A stretch of DNA of 64,000 nt from Dolomedes plantarius (taxonomy: Eukaryota > Arthropoda > Arachnida > Araneae > Dolomedidae): the NCBI GenBank assembly GCA_907164885.2, contig OU015503.1, forward strand, positions 130,008,134-130,072,133, written 5' to 3'. A program made the translations under genes and the position numbers. The notes below the pieces were generated by a model. The model was not told the DNA's origin. It searched no databases and worked only from the letters and a program-made list of their open reading frames with translations. Below, one piece after another: positions 20,829 through 32,563 of this stretch (its first letter is position 1; every line of letters starts with the position of its first letter).

Positions 20829-22051
20829 CACTCAAGAGCCAAAACATTATGACCACCTGTCAATAACGAGTTGTCCCACCTTTGGCGCGCAACACAGCTT
20901 CAACCCGCCTTGGCATGGATGCCACAAGTCCTTGGTAGATAGATGGCCGGAGACAGATTGTACCAGATGTTTAAGCAACGGTCACGCAAATCCGAGATAT
21001 TGCGAATTGGTGGTCTTTGAACTCTGAGCTGCCGTCCCATGACATCCCAAATGTGTTCTATCGGATTGAGATCCGGTGAGTTAGGCGGCCAGGACATTAA
21101 CTGGAATTCAGCATCATGTTCCTGGAACCACTCCAACACAATTTTAGCCTTGTGACACGGGGCGTTGTCCTGTTGGAACATTCCATTTCCAGCTGGAAAA
21201 ACAGAGGCCATGTAAGGGGGCAACTGGTCCGCAATGATGTTCAGATACCCTGTAGCATTCATGGTCTGCTCTACCACAACCACGGGTCCCAGAGACGCCC
21301 AAGAGAACGTCCCCCAAAGCATAATACCGCCACCACCGGCCTGTGTATGACCTACTGTACGTTGAGGGAGCAACAGTTCGCCTGGAAGACGGCGTATCCT
21401 GACACGGCCATCGGCGTGATGAATGACAAACCGTGATTCATCTGACCAGGCAACTCTCTCCCACTGATCCATGGACCAGTCGCGATGTTCCCGGGCCCAG
21501 CGCAGGCGCAGTTGGCGATGACGCTTGGTCAGCAAAGGCACACGAGTGGGACGTTTGCTGCGTAGCCCCATTTCCAACAGTGCCCGCTGAACAGTGTGCT
21601 GCGATACTATTCTACTTGGCCCTGCATTGTATTGGGTTGTCAGCTGAGCCTCTGTCTGGCTCCGGTTTTGCTTCACCATGCGAGACAGTCTCCGACGACC
21701 TTTTTATTTGATAGCGTGTGGACGTCCAACACCATGTCGTCTACTGCTGGTTTCACCGTCATTCATCCACTTTGCATAAGTACTAACAACTATAGGTCGC
21801 GAACAACCCACGAGTCGTGCAATTTCGGAAATACTTGTTCCGAGCCTTTGAGCCATTGCAATCTGCCCTCTATCAAAGTCGCTTAGATCCACAGCCTTTC
21901 CCATCACACACAGAAGTAAGTGAAAGAATGATTCTTCAGACTCTCCGGCAGCAGTTAAATACCACTTCCACCTGATCACGTGCCTTCCACGTCATCCAGG
22001 CGAATTCATTGCAAAATGTAGGGGTGGTCATAATGTTTTGGCTCTTGAGTG
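20829..22051 (-). mobile_element. Nearly intact Tc1-family transposon, 1,223 bp
   Basis: The ends are perfect 29-bp inverted repeats starting cactcaagagccaaaacatt, flanked by TA duplications (20827-20828 and 22052-22053). One transposase frame on the minus strand fills the interior. Length and layout are those of a full Tc1-type element. It sits in repeat R4, and copies of R4 elsewhere in the window show the unoccupied TA. Confidence 0.97.
20860..21904 (-). pseudogene. Tc1-family transposase with one nonsense codon and one 4-bp duplication
   Basis: Expected to bind the inverted repeats and catalyse cut-and-paste transposition. The start codon is at 21904 ([14 protein letters not shown]). An N-terminal helix-turn-helix includes [17 protein letters not shown]. 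After about 66 residues a TAA interrupts the frame (near 21695), immediately before KGRRRLSRMVKQ. A 259-codon open stretch then carries the catalytic triad: WSDESRF (first Asp), QQDNAPCH (second Asp), and NSPDLNPIEHIWD (Glu, 34-residue spacing class). Near 20930 the sequence reads atctatctacc, where a single 'atctacc' would keep the frame. This 4-bp duplication shifts the C-terminus. Apart from these two lesions the frame is about 346 codons, normal for the family, so this copy is young but dead. Confidence 0.95.
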
Positions 22052-22180
22052 TATATGAAGTGTACAATTTATAGAAACAACATTTAATAGTAAAATAGAA
22101 ATTTCTTCCTTTTCCAATTTAAAATCTGAGGATGAATTTAGTCTGATATCATACAACCAGATGCGAAAACAAATTGCTGT

Positions 22181-23189
22181 TTTATAATCTTGTATCTGCT
22201 GCATAACACTGGTACATCAAATTTTGTTGTAGGTTTATGCATATTTTTACATTTGTTTTTAAATGTCTCAGATCTGAGTCAAATTAAGACTGACAAACAT
22301 CCAAGAATAATGTTTCTTTTTCTAAAATATATTCTTCTCACGTATTCTGCCTCTGGAAATTATTTTTTCTTCGTGGCAGTAATTTACAATTATAATAATT
22401 GGATAGGGTCCCATTTTGCTGAAGAAATTTAGTCTTAAGAACACTCGCGGGGATGTTTGAAAGCTGCATAATGGTGAAGCTGAACATTAATGGCTTCTAA
22501 TGTGCCGTGCAGAATGAAATTTTTGTTCATCAAGGCTATATATGTATGGTAGCAATGTGTCCTGATCTATTCAGGTGTACCTACAAGAATTCAGAAAATT
22601 GGCTCGACAATCAAAAGGATTTCTATGTATGGAGTCCGAAAGAGAAATCACGTCGCAGATGCCATATTTTTGGGCAAAAACAACGCAACTCCACATTCGG
22701 ACAGAGAAATAGTTTTAATCAATTTCAAAAACAGCCACGGGATTCGGTATAATAATACGCTGCAAAGGAAATCACTCCGAGGAGTTCTAGCTTTCAGCAC
22801 ACGTGCTCGGAACAGTTGAGGGATTGAAAGTTCATATTTTATTTAAGGGGTCCTACTAATATACTTTTTTTGACTAAACCCAAACCTAAGTATTACCAGC
22901 CTTAAAAATTTTACACTAAACACCCGAAATTTACAACTAGCATACACGGAGCTCGCTGAAAAAACCCGCACATTTATTTTTGAAAAATCGCCCGAAGGTC
23001 AGATCAAGCCACAGACGCGAGACTTTCAATTGATGCGTCTGATGACGCAATCATTTGGCTCCTCTTTTGGCCGCAAATGTGTTCTCTCTTTTTATGTCAA
23101 CAACTTTCCAATCTTTAAACCGATTGCTTGAGAAACCCAGAGGAGTGACGAACTCCGCACCGCTGTGATTACTAATTCAAAACAATTTC
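22181..23189. other. Non-coding spacer with a diverged repeat
   Basis: No gene recognised. 22866-22930 (tttgactaaacccaaacc, aagtattaccag) is shared in diverged form with 39009-39060. TGATGACGCAATCA near 23039 resembles an ATF/C-EBP-type site, but a single instance means little. Confidence 0.45.
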
Positions 23190-23470
23190 GTGCCTCTTTC
23201 TTTGCTCGCCTTCCAGAAGAGATGTTGGCATGAAACCTCGACCAGATTCGAATTCAAAAATCCAAAGATAGCCACTTACTGGCGTGAGAATTTTTATCGC
23301 TTAGCTCAGCACTTTTCACGATCGCAAAACACTCCCTGACCGAAGCGACGGTTTCGAACAACACATCTGCTCCTGAATGACGTCAGAGAGATTATCAATT
23401 TCATTTCAATTCAGCTTCCTGCAATCATACGAAATGTTTCATTGCATAAACCTGTTTTTTTTTCGAGGTT
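23190..23470 (+). repeat. Dispersed repeat R3, copy 2
   Basis: Shares 'gagatgttggcat', 'ggcgtgagaatttttatcgc' and 'acgaaatgtttcattgc' with 4881-5110 and 27867-28085. Contains TGACGTCA at 23379-23386. Confidence 0.65.
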
Positions 23471-24059
23471 CGAATACCCTCAGGAAGCGTGTACATATAA
23501 TTTCTTTAATATTTCATATTGAAAGAAATTCTAAATTCTAAACTGTTTGTCTTACATCTGTCAATCTCGCTAATTTGACTCAATTTCAAGGAAAGGGGAA
23601 TTTTCCAGGAAAAAATTAAAGGAAAACAAACTCCGTTTTTATACTACGCCGAATATAACTATCACATTACTTCCTCAAAGTTTTCAAGAATGTTTTATCC
23701 CGGATTTTAAAAATTTTAATAAAATAACAGGATATTTTGAAATTTTATAAAAATATGTATTTTTGTTTCATGAATTCAAAATAAGAACAAAATCTTGACC
23801 AAAATTAATAAACCATCTGTTGTTGGAATAGATGATAAACGTTACGAAAATTAAGGATTGAGACTAAATAATTCATTTCAGTTAAATTGGCAATGAACTG
23901 CAATGAATTATTTAGTAATCGAAATGTATACAAATAATTGCATGCCTTCCATTTTTTTATTAATGCTTTGACAGATATTTATGTCTGCTGGATTTATTAT
24001 ATAGTATTTGAATTAATTGCTTAAAAAAATACCTACTCATTTCAAATCTTTGTCTTTTT
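23471..24059. repeat. AT-rich spacer with dispersed repeat R5
   Basis: 23680-23780 ('gttttatcccggatttt', 'aaatatgtatttttgtttc') corresponds to 38795-38900. The rest is unassigned and has no gene. Confidence 0.55.
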
Positions 24060-24330
24060 TTGATGTCGTTGTCGTTAATGCACTCCTGTCAGACCAGGTC
24101 CTTGTAGGCTTCGGGATAATATATACAGCACCACGTCTTATCCAGGTGCCACCTCAATTATGACCGAGCACCCCAAGGGCGACATATGTGGGGATCGTAC
24201 CCTCTCTGAAATCGTAGAGGGACTTTATCCGCCCTAAACACGGAGGTACTTAATGGCTCGTGTCAGGATTTGTACCATTAGCACCGAAACCCGACGCGCT
24301 TCCGCAAGGCTACCTCGAGCGCTAGTCATT
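24060..24330 (-). repeat. tRNA-derived SINE, minus strand
   Basis: On the minus strand from about 24328 the sequence has an A-box-like TAGCCTTGCGG and, about 30 bases on, a B-box-like GGTACAAATCC, each one base from consensus. Downstream (toward 24110) comes a body with a 'cccaagggcgacatatgtgg' word (written on the + strand) that recurs near 4470 and 43098. Confidence 0.65.
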
Positions 24331-24484
24331 TTATGCAGGGATGAAATATATTTCACATCGAGAATTCCGAGCCAATCGCTCCAGCAATGAATTTTTAACA
24401 GAACATGCTTTACAAGAAATAGAAATGATGGATTTATATTCTTTTGATCTAATCAATTTCTAAAATTAAATAACTCCTCAAAAT

Positions 24485-24690
24485 TTCAAAACCAAAAACA
24501 TAAAATTCCTTTTTCCTCCTTATGTTTACCAAACACATATACAGCTGTTAAAAGGGATTTTGCAACTTCCGGACGTAGAAACCTGCAAAATTTATTTCTC
24601 TCGAGTTTTCTTTTTAAGTGAAAGACTGTTTTTGAAAAACGCAACTTATGCATTAATGGAAATTCGTAAATGCAAAACGACCAAGTGATT
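24485..24690. other. Spacer inside a chance reading frame
   Basis: A long minus-strand frame (24486-24995) crosses here and runs antisense through the adjacent SINE. It is not a gene: its residues just before the tRNA-like part are the antisense of a B box. Confidence 0.6.
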
Positions 24691-24992
24691 GCCGATTGTC
24701 TACTTAGCTGGCATACGGACCGCGGGTTCGATTCCCGCTGTTGGCATGGAGCTTTGCAGCCCAAATGCCAAACATGGCGAACATATTTTGTTTTCGGTCG
24801 CAGTACAAGTGTACTTATAAAGCTTTTAATTACGACTTTTAAGTAATAATAAAACAGTTCCGTAACTGACTGACTGACTCGCTCACTGACATACAACGCA
24901 CAGACCAAACCGCTGGACCTAAAGGGCCGACATTTTGCATGGCGATTCTTCTTATAGTGTAGGGGTGCACTAAGAAAGATTTTTGAAAAATT
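24691..24992 (+). repeat. tRNA-derived SINE, plus strand
   Basis: A perfect B-box GGTTCGATTCC is at 24725-24735 within cgcgggttcgattcccgctg. The body at 24866-24945 contains a gactgactgactcgctcac run followed by 'aaaccgctggacctaaaggg' and 'ttttgcatgg', a tail style I have seen in other arthropod SINE or LINE 3' ends. The A box is degraded. Confidence 0.6.
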
Positions 24993-25389
24993 CATTTTAG
25001 ATTTTTTTAAATTGAATTTTTAAGCTGTTTTAGTAACTTTAAGTTTGCATTTAAAATAATAATTTGAGGGTTATAAAACTTATATCACGAGAAAGACCAT
25101 AAAAATTCCTTTAAAATAAAATCTTTTTCGAATCTTTACCTCCATTGTTTGATTTTTGGTGAATTTTTAAAAGATTAATTTTCAGACTTTAATTTATTAA
25201 ATTCTGATCACGTGATTTCTTTTTCTGGTACTTTAATAAATTTATCGTCACGTGCATAACAATTAAATAGACAAAAAAATATTTTTTTCCTTGCTAATGC
25301 GGCAGACGATTGGACAGTATCCAAAAAAATATTAAAATACAATTCTGTAAGCTGTATAATTTCTATAAATATGTAAAAATTATAAAAAT
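24993..25389. other. AT-rich non-coding spacer
   Basis: Nothing recognisable; homopolymer-rich. Confidence 0.4.
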
Positions 25390-25930
25390 GAACACACATT
25401 TCTATCAAAATTTCTGTTATTCTATGAATTAGACTCTATGAAATAGAAATACATTCATCCCTTAGTCTGCCCCAAAAAAAATTGAAAAGGCGCCATGTTT
25501 AAAACTAGTCATTTTGTCCACAAAGAAGCGTTAAGGGTGCTGTGTACTGACCCTATCGGATTCGCTCATCTCCATGTTAACCTCTACGGAGATGACACGT
25601 GTCCGGTGATCGGAGTGAAAGATTTTTAATATCTGAAGTAATTTTTACACCTTGGCCATTTTTCTTTTTGAAAATGTGTGCGAATAATATTTTAAAATTC
25701 AAATTTTTCGGGGGAAAAACTTTGCCTTGTGTGTTTTGAACGCTCCTAAATTCCGTCGGGGGACGTAATTTATAAAACGAATCCTGTCGCAAGGTTTCGG
25801 GTTATCTGAAAATACCATTTTTATTGGATGTTCGGCATTTATGAAGCTGTCAGTTGTTTTAACATCGAGGTGAGCTAATCCAATCTGGGTTAGTACACGG
25901 CAGCCTTAAACGTTATAAAGAAAATTCATG
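25390..25930 (-). repeat. Dispersed repeat R2, copy 2 (inverted)
   Basis: Inverted relative to 31115-31610 and 3589-4095. Inside it, 25535-25905 is bounded by inverted ends (gggtgctgtgtactgaccc and its near-complement gggttagtacacggcagcc) and by TTAA on both sides (25531-25534, 25906-25909). This resembles a TTAA-targeting (piggyBac-like) MITE. Homology between copies continues past the TTAA, so the whole block may move as one larger repeat. Confidence 0.7.
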
Positions 25931-26400
25931 TGTAAGAGGTGTGTCAGTCATCAGAGGGACAGCAGACCATCTCATAGTCCAACTTTTAACGGTTTTCTTG
26001 CATTTAGATGAATTTGTTCTAACCATCTGCTTGCCGGATAAGTTTCAGCCAGGGTTCGATTCTGTGACTTCTCTTTAGAAGCGGTTGCAGGTTAGTATGA
26101 TTATTTTTTCGAGTCGTCCCCGGGCCATTTGAAATACTTTAATATTGACAAGTGTACACTTCGAGATTCAGTCGATAGGAAAAATATGGAGGAACAAACA
26201 GCGAGTAATGCTTAGAAATTGGAATGAGAAACCGCGGTAATTTATAATTGTCGCTTGCCACGACCACCACGTTAAATAATACCTAAATAATAGAAAACGC
26301 ATGTAAAAGGACTAGCTTATATTGGCACGTCGATACTATTGTACAAAATATTGTTTTCGTCTATCTATAGAGATGGGGTTCATACAGTTGGCATCATTGC
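25931..26400 (+). repeat. Dispersed repeat R6, copy 1
   Basis: Diverged homology to about 32210-32520: agaagcggttgcagg, agtaatgcttagaaattgg, and aatttataattg words in the same order. No gene. Confidence 0.55.
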
Positions 26401-26690
26401 ATCTCAACTTATATCTATGGTATAAAGTCAAAAATAAATATTGGATATTTGTTAGAATTGTTTGAAAAAATATTTCGACTTGTATCAATTTTGTATACAA
26501 AAGTACATTCCTTTGTACAAAAGATCCAAGTCGATATTATATATCTGCGATTTGTATAAAAGCCATATATCTGCGATTGGTAAAGATGGTAAAGATTGGT
26601 ATATATCTGCGATTGGTAATGATGACTTGGTATCACTGTTTTTTTGACTCGGGCCCTTTATTCCGGGCTCCATAGATATTTTCAAAGTCT
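26401..26690 (+). repeat. Short tandem 'atatctgcgattggta' cluster
   Basis: The word atatctgcgat recurs at about 26539, 26568 and 26603, two of them followed by tggta and related 'gatggtaaagattggtata' text. Small local duplication; no gene. Confidence 0.6.
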
Positions 26691-27866
26691 AAATACGTAA
26701 GAGGATTTATCATTCTGTGTTGAAATGTAATTTTCAAATGATTTTAGGAATTTCTTGAAAAGGACGCCTAAACGAATGCCGTTTTCAAAATTTAAACAGC
26801 TTTTAATGCCGTACAATAGGGATTATAATACGTAATCGGAGAAATATTTTTATTACAACTAGCGAGAAATCGGCCCAAAATGCTAAAAACATTGTACGAA
26901 TTTTCCCATTGATTTGACCGCTTTCCGAGTAGATCTGTTGGCGAGCATTTAATAACAACTGTTTCTATCCTTTTTTTATTATTATTCAGGTAAATCCGAG
27001 GTCTCGAAGTGCGTCTTTATTCCCTTTTCGGTATTACCGCGCATCGAACGGGACACGATTCTCTCGAGAAAGGGAGGAAAGAAAAATAAACACTTTTAAC
27101 GTCGAGCACAAATTATGACTATGCTTAGCCCGAGGCGAGTTTTGAAAAACAACCTGCGGCTTACTTCAGATGCAACGGAGCCCATGCTTACAAATTAGAG
27201 TCGGTCTTTCTTATACAATCATGAACGAGGGCTATAGAAGTGGTGGTAATAATTGGTGAAAGGCGTGAAAGAGTTTTCAGAACCGCTGTTTAGTTGTCAG
27301 TAGGCCCTACTGAACCACCGCAGTCCGGATTAACGTCCTTTGAAGCTCACATAATTTTATTCTTTTACCTGGTAGACAGCACCCTTAGTGAGCTTACACT
27401 GCGCGAGACTGATGGGGCAACTATAATGTTTATTTTAATTCCCTTTGGCACACATGATTAGTGTGTTGAAGGCTTGTGAAATGAAGCTAATAACCGCCAA
27501 TTTATGGAAGTAATTAACGTGCTGTTAATTTAGCCGTTTTGATGTCGTTTTGCTTTTCCTTCCGAACGCTGACGATTGGGAATTTTGTGTTAATTTTAGT
27601 TACGGGTTTTAGCTCTAATTAACTACAGCTTGGCGATACTACGTAACGGTGAAGTCTGTTTTTAACATCTGGTTGACAGCACCCTTAGTAGTGTACGAAA
27701 ACTGTGCTTTAGTTTGGCACTACTTGTATTACCAGCTCCATTACTCCCCAGCACCAACCAATTATGTGTCTTGCATGCTTCTTATTTTGGCTTATTTTTA
27801 AAGCATTATTCAGAATGCTGAACAAGTCTAATAAACTTATTCCCTTGAATATTAACTATTTCTAAC
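26691..27866. other. Non-coding spacer
   Basis: No gene recognised. A 'gacagcacccttagt' word occurs at about 27375 and again at about 27675, about 300 bp apart and each preceded by 'ctggt', perhaps ends of an unassigned small element. Confidence 0.4.
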
Positions 27867-28085
27867 AGCACAAATTTTCGCCTTTACCAGGCAGATGTTG
27901 GCTAAAAAACGCTGACCTTTACAAGATTCGACTTCAAATATCGAAAAATACACGCTTTCTAGCATGAGAATTTGCAAAACTCTCCCTGACCGAGCTAAGA
28001 GCGAAAAACATTGCTCGGGACATTTTCATTTCGATTCAGATTCGTGTAGTCAAACGAAATGTTTCATTACGTATACTTGATGTTC
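27867..28085 (+). repeat. Dispersed repeat R3, copy 3
   Basis: Shares gcagatgttggc, actctccctgaccg and acgaaatgtttcatta with 23190-23470 in the same order. Confidence 0.6.
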
Positions 28086-28714
28086 CCAAATATTACTTTT
28101 ACTAGAATAAGATAACCTCAGGAACTCCGCTTTCGGTGCAGAATCAATTTTACAAGCGAATTGATTTAGAGAATTGTTATTTAAAAATCACAAACTGCGT
28201 TGCCAACCCCAAGTCGCAAATAAATATAGCTCGCAAAACCATACTAAAAAACTATGAAACTTTGAATAATTTTTAACAAAAATGTCATTCTGGTTTATTT
28301 AAAACATTTTTTAAAACTATCTATGTTTTGGATTGACTAATGTAACCATGGTGATTAATTTCATTTTATCTCCATGAATTCAACCGATTCACAAAATCGT
28401 TTGATCATCTCTTTTTCCAGACACTTAAAATGAATATTCAAAAAAGATTACACGTCTTTTTGTCAATAATAGAATAATAAAGGGAATAAGAAAATGGCGT
28501 CATCGTGACGTATTTTGTGAAATCTACCATTTTCATTAAGAACTATGAAATGATCATATTTATATACCATATTCAGAATTTCGAGACATACACTCTGAAA
28601 AATTAATTTTAACGGAACTGAATTTGCAAAAATTAGATATAATTAATGGATTTACAATTGTTTGCTTTCGTCACATATTTATATTTACGAATAAATATTT
28701 ATTATCATTATTCA
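28086..28714. other. AT-rich non-coding spacer
   Basis: No gene recognised. Contains a near-palindromic 'gcgtcatcgtgacg' at about 28497. Confidence 0.4.
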
Positions 28715-30835
28715 AATGCAAAGTAAAATTAAATTTGCGTAAAGGAATATAAAATCGAACTCAACTTGTTATGCAATAAGATTCTTCTGGGCTCTATGGA
28801 AGCAAATGGCCACTTTGTTAAAAAATATGTACTTTCAAAGGATAAATTTATATCTAGAAAGACAACAATTTTATAATTATCCGTCTGCCATTTAAAAATT
28901 CACCTCCTTGTTTTTTCTGGCTCCGTGGTTTCTATCCGATATCGGTTTTTACGTTTCCATGGTTACGTCGTTTGAGATTTTCAAGCACATTCCTTAAATT
29001 AAAATCGTAATGTAAATAATATCGTAACGATATTATATTGTCCGTCAGTTTAACATAGCTATACGCTTACACTGTTTCCGTTCGAAACTGCATGTGGTTT
29101 TCAAAATGGCGAGATTGAATGTCAGATATTTCGCCAAATATCACGAATCAAATTCGCTACTTGTCGCTGTACTCATTTATACCTCGGAGCTATCGTGTTT
29201 TGTAGAATCGTGAGAGATGGACTAGAAATAGTTATTTCAAAAAATTCCATCCGTTGGTAGGGCGCGAGTCCCGCATTCGGCATGGATACTCGTAGCCTGT
29301 TCGGAATAGCCTTCGAGCTGTAGGTAGGTCCCGGTACAGATTGCACGAGGTAAACGCCAGAATCCTCGAAATCAGGATACATTTGAAAAAACAAAAATGT
29401 ATTCAAACCGATTTATCTCAATAAAACATTTAAAGCTGTGCTATGAAAATCGTCTGCTGATTCACCTACATACATGTACGTGACATGGGGAGGAACGAAA
29501 ATTTTTTTTAAAGCTGCAAACTAACTTTCGCATGGTCAAAACAAAAACCCGTTAGAGCCCGAAAAAAATTATACAACTTAAAAACAAATTTAAATGCTAT
29601 TTGCTGCGTCCTGAAAGAAAATTACTAAATCCACAAGAATCATCGGGATCGAAAACTGATTGGAAATATATTTACGAGAATCGATATGAATAACACTCTG
29701 TTTGGAAATAATTGTCGATAAACCATTAAGTTTTCGAAAGGCATTTTTAGTTAGTAGAAGTTCATAAGAAAAGGCTAATACTGCAAACTTTTTATTTCCA
29801 AAGTCGTTCTCGAAATATTAATGTATTTTTAATTTTTCGCCATTTTTTTTTTTTCGTAATAAGATGCCGTAGAGTAACTGACACAAATTTTGGCGGGAGT
29901 ATGACGTCATTTCGGCTTTATAGACAAGAATTCTCCTTCTCTCCTGCTAACGTGAGCTGAGAAATATTTCGATATTTTCCAATTTATAAATTCACTCCTT
30001 CGTGAATGTACTCTGAATGCCGTCAGCTCAGTATTAAAATTAATTTTTAAAGCCACGCGCGACATTTCAAGAAAATTGAAAGGTTTCGGCGACCGTAAGA
30101 ACAAAAAAGAAATTCAGGTAGTCTCTTCTGACGAAACTACCGCGTGTTATTAAGGTAGGATTACTTATCGTTGCTTATCTCTTTTATATGCATGTATGTG
30201 CTATGTGTATATGCATCTGCAGGTATGCATATATATATATACATATATGTATGTCAAAATTTTGATGCATTTTGATAATTTTATGTTTAACTGTTTACTG
30301 CTTGTCCAAGCGATACAGACAAGGTATGGCACGCTGCAAGAATTATAACTCGCGAGGTACGGACGGACGGTTTTAGCGTTATGGGGGAACATAATCCATA
30401 ACTCATTCATAATTACACCAGTCATGTCAAAATGTTCATACGATTCACACTTTTCTTGTATCATGTTTGTAATATCTGAAGTGGAAAAGTTCTCGGGCAT
30501 TCAATTTCGATTTGCGGAAAAGTTTCATTATGTTCGTTTTAGAAGATCTTTACAAAACTCATCGTCAAAAAATTAATTAAATATTGGTTCACTGTGAGCG
30601 AAGTAACCCCATTTTGTGAAACATTAATTTTTTAAATATCCTTTGCTCGAAATATAATTAATAATCATTGTATAAAGTTTTTTCCAGCAAGCACATGGCA
30701 TCAGCTCGAAAGAACTCATCTATAAGCGAGAAATCCGTTAAAAGTTGGGCCGTGAGTCACACACCTCTTGCATACACGTGCATCAATTGCGATTTTAAAA
30801 GCTGAAAAATAACCGTCGAAATGCCGAAATAAAAA
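28715..30835 (+). repeat. Large duplicated repeat, copy 2 (main block)
   Basis: Counterpart of 2368-2516 (first 160 bp, more diverged) and 5459-7447 (the rest, close). In this copy the two parts are contiguous, so the 2.9 kb between them in copy 1 is an insertion or rearrangement there. CRE palindrome TGACGTCA at 29902-29909, matching 6483-6490. Confidence 0.9.
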
Positions 30836-32563
30836 GCCGTTAGCATCTTAAGCACAAGAAACCGCGCTGGTGCATTTTTAATTCTTTGTCTACGAGTACG
30901 TAAATAGAAACAAATATTTTTTGCTATTCATTTTGTAAAAATTTGTCGTTGCTATAAAGTTTCGATTTTAATTAAATTTGAAACTGAATGACAGTTCGTC
31001 GTCCAAAAACACATAAATGGTTGGGCCCAAATTTTTAAAAGCCGGACATGAGTAGCGAAGGAGAAGTCGGCCTCGTCAGACAACTGTCTAATATTACTTC
31101 AAAAAGGCGATTTTGTTTTCTTTATAACGTTTAAGGCCGCTGTCGGCTAACACGGATTGGATTAGCTCACCTCGATGTTAAACTATGGAGAATAAAAATG
31201 GTATTTTCAGATAGCCCGAACTCTTTGCACCTTGAAACGGGATTCATTTTATAAATTGCATCCGCCGAAAGAATTTAGGAAACACACGAGACAAGATTTT
31301 TTTTTCCACCGAATATTTTATATTTTAAAATATTACTTGCAAAACTTTTAAAAAAGTAAAATGACCCGCGGTCTAAAATTTCTTCCACTAAAAAAAAAAA
31401 TTTATTCCCAATCGACAATCGTTGGTACAGGTTAACGCGGAGGTGAGCGATTCCGATAGGGTTAGTACACGGCACCCTTAAAACCTTCTTTGTGGACAAA
31501 ATGGCGCCTTCTCAAATTTTTGGACAGACTAAGTGATGAATGTATTTCTATTAGATAGAGTCTATTCCACAGAATGACTGAAATTTCAGGAGAAATATGT
31601 GTTTATTTTTAACATTTTTACATATTATACAGCTTTAAAAAAGGTGCCAAAATTTTGAAGGAATATTTTAGACAGTAATCTGATGTCTCCAAGTTCTCGA
31701 TCGCAACTTTTGGCCCTTCTTTTACAAATGACGCCATTTTTGAGCACTCGTGAATGTGAGCAGTTGTTTTTAGACCTAAAACGGAAACTAGAATCGCAAC
31801 TCCAAAACACGTTGCATTTATAAGATTGAGCATCTCGTGAAATCATTGAATATACTGGTGTTCTTTGCATCATTATTTATGTGTTTTTGGATGACGAACT
31901 GTCATTTAGTTCGAACTTTAATTCTCAAGTTTCAATTTTATAGTAGTGACAATTTTTGCAAAGTGAAAAACAAAAAATATAGTTCCTTCTAATTTTTATA
32001 TACTCCTATTCAACCTTTAAAAACGTTCGGATTCATTTCTAATTCGCAGTGCGGTTTCTTGTCGAAAGTGCCTGCTTAACATTCCAACGACTTTTTGTTT
32101 TCCCCTTCCCGACGGTTAGTTTATAGCATTTCAAATCATGAAAGGAAAATATTTTCTCCCCAATTCGTGTACATGTAAGAGAAATATGCAGACGATCTTT
32201 CTGGAGTTCAGATGAATTGTTTTGACTATGTGCCTGTTCGAGAAGTTTCTGTAGCGTTCGATGCTGAGACTTGTCTTGCGAGGCGGTTGCAGGATTTCAC
32301 ATTTACAATAGTTGTTTTTTGCGGTCGCGAGTCATTTAAAATATATTAATCTAGACTTGTGGATACGTAGCGATGCACAGAAAATAACTTAAACGGAGCA
32401 GTGCTTAGCAGTGCTTAGAAATCGGATTAAGAAACCGAAATTTATGGGTAATTTATAATCCGCGTACGACGCCGATATATTCTGCCAGTGCGTTAAATAA
32501 CACTTTAAAAATAGACAACAAAAAAATCAACAAAAAACAGTATCAGAATTTTATGCAGAAAAT
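30836..32563 (+). repeat. Extra 1.7-kb segment inside copy 2, carrying R2 and R6
   Basis: Absent at the corresponding point of copy 1 (7447-7465). It contains R2 at about 31115-31610, including the TTAA-flanked inverted-repeat unit 31135-31477, and R6 at about 32210-32520. No convincing gene. Confidence 0.7.

Larger units (their letters stand above)
20745..22180 (+). repeat. Dispersed repeat R4, copy 2, interrupted by Tc1
   Basis: Flanks 20745-20826 and 22054-22180 are the two halves of R4, as judged by the uninterrupted copies at 16925-17130 and 39143-39350. The word before the insertion (ataacacTA) matches 'gtaacgcTA' at 39217-39225, and the word after (tatgaagtgtacaattta) matches the sequence that follows there. 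Confidence 0.85.

Noticed and set aside
24716..24745. Functional tRNA gene
   Set aside because: Only the B box is good; no full cloverleaf could be drawn and the flanks are SINE-like.
24486..24995. 169-codon minus-strand open frame
   Set aside because: It runs antisense through a tRNA-derived SINE with a perfect B box and has no domain resemblance.
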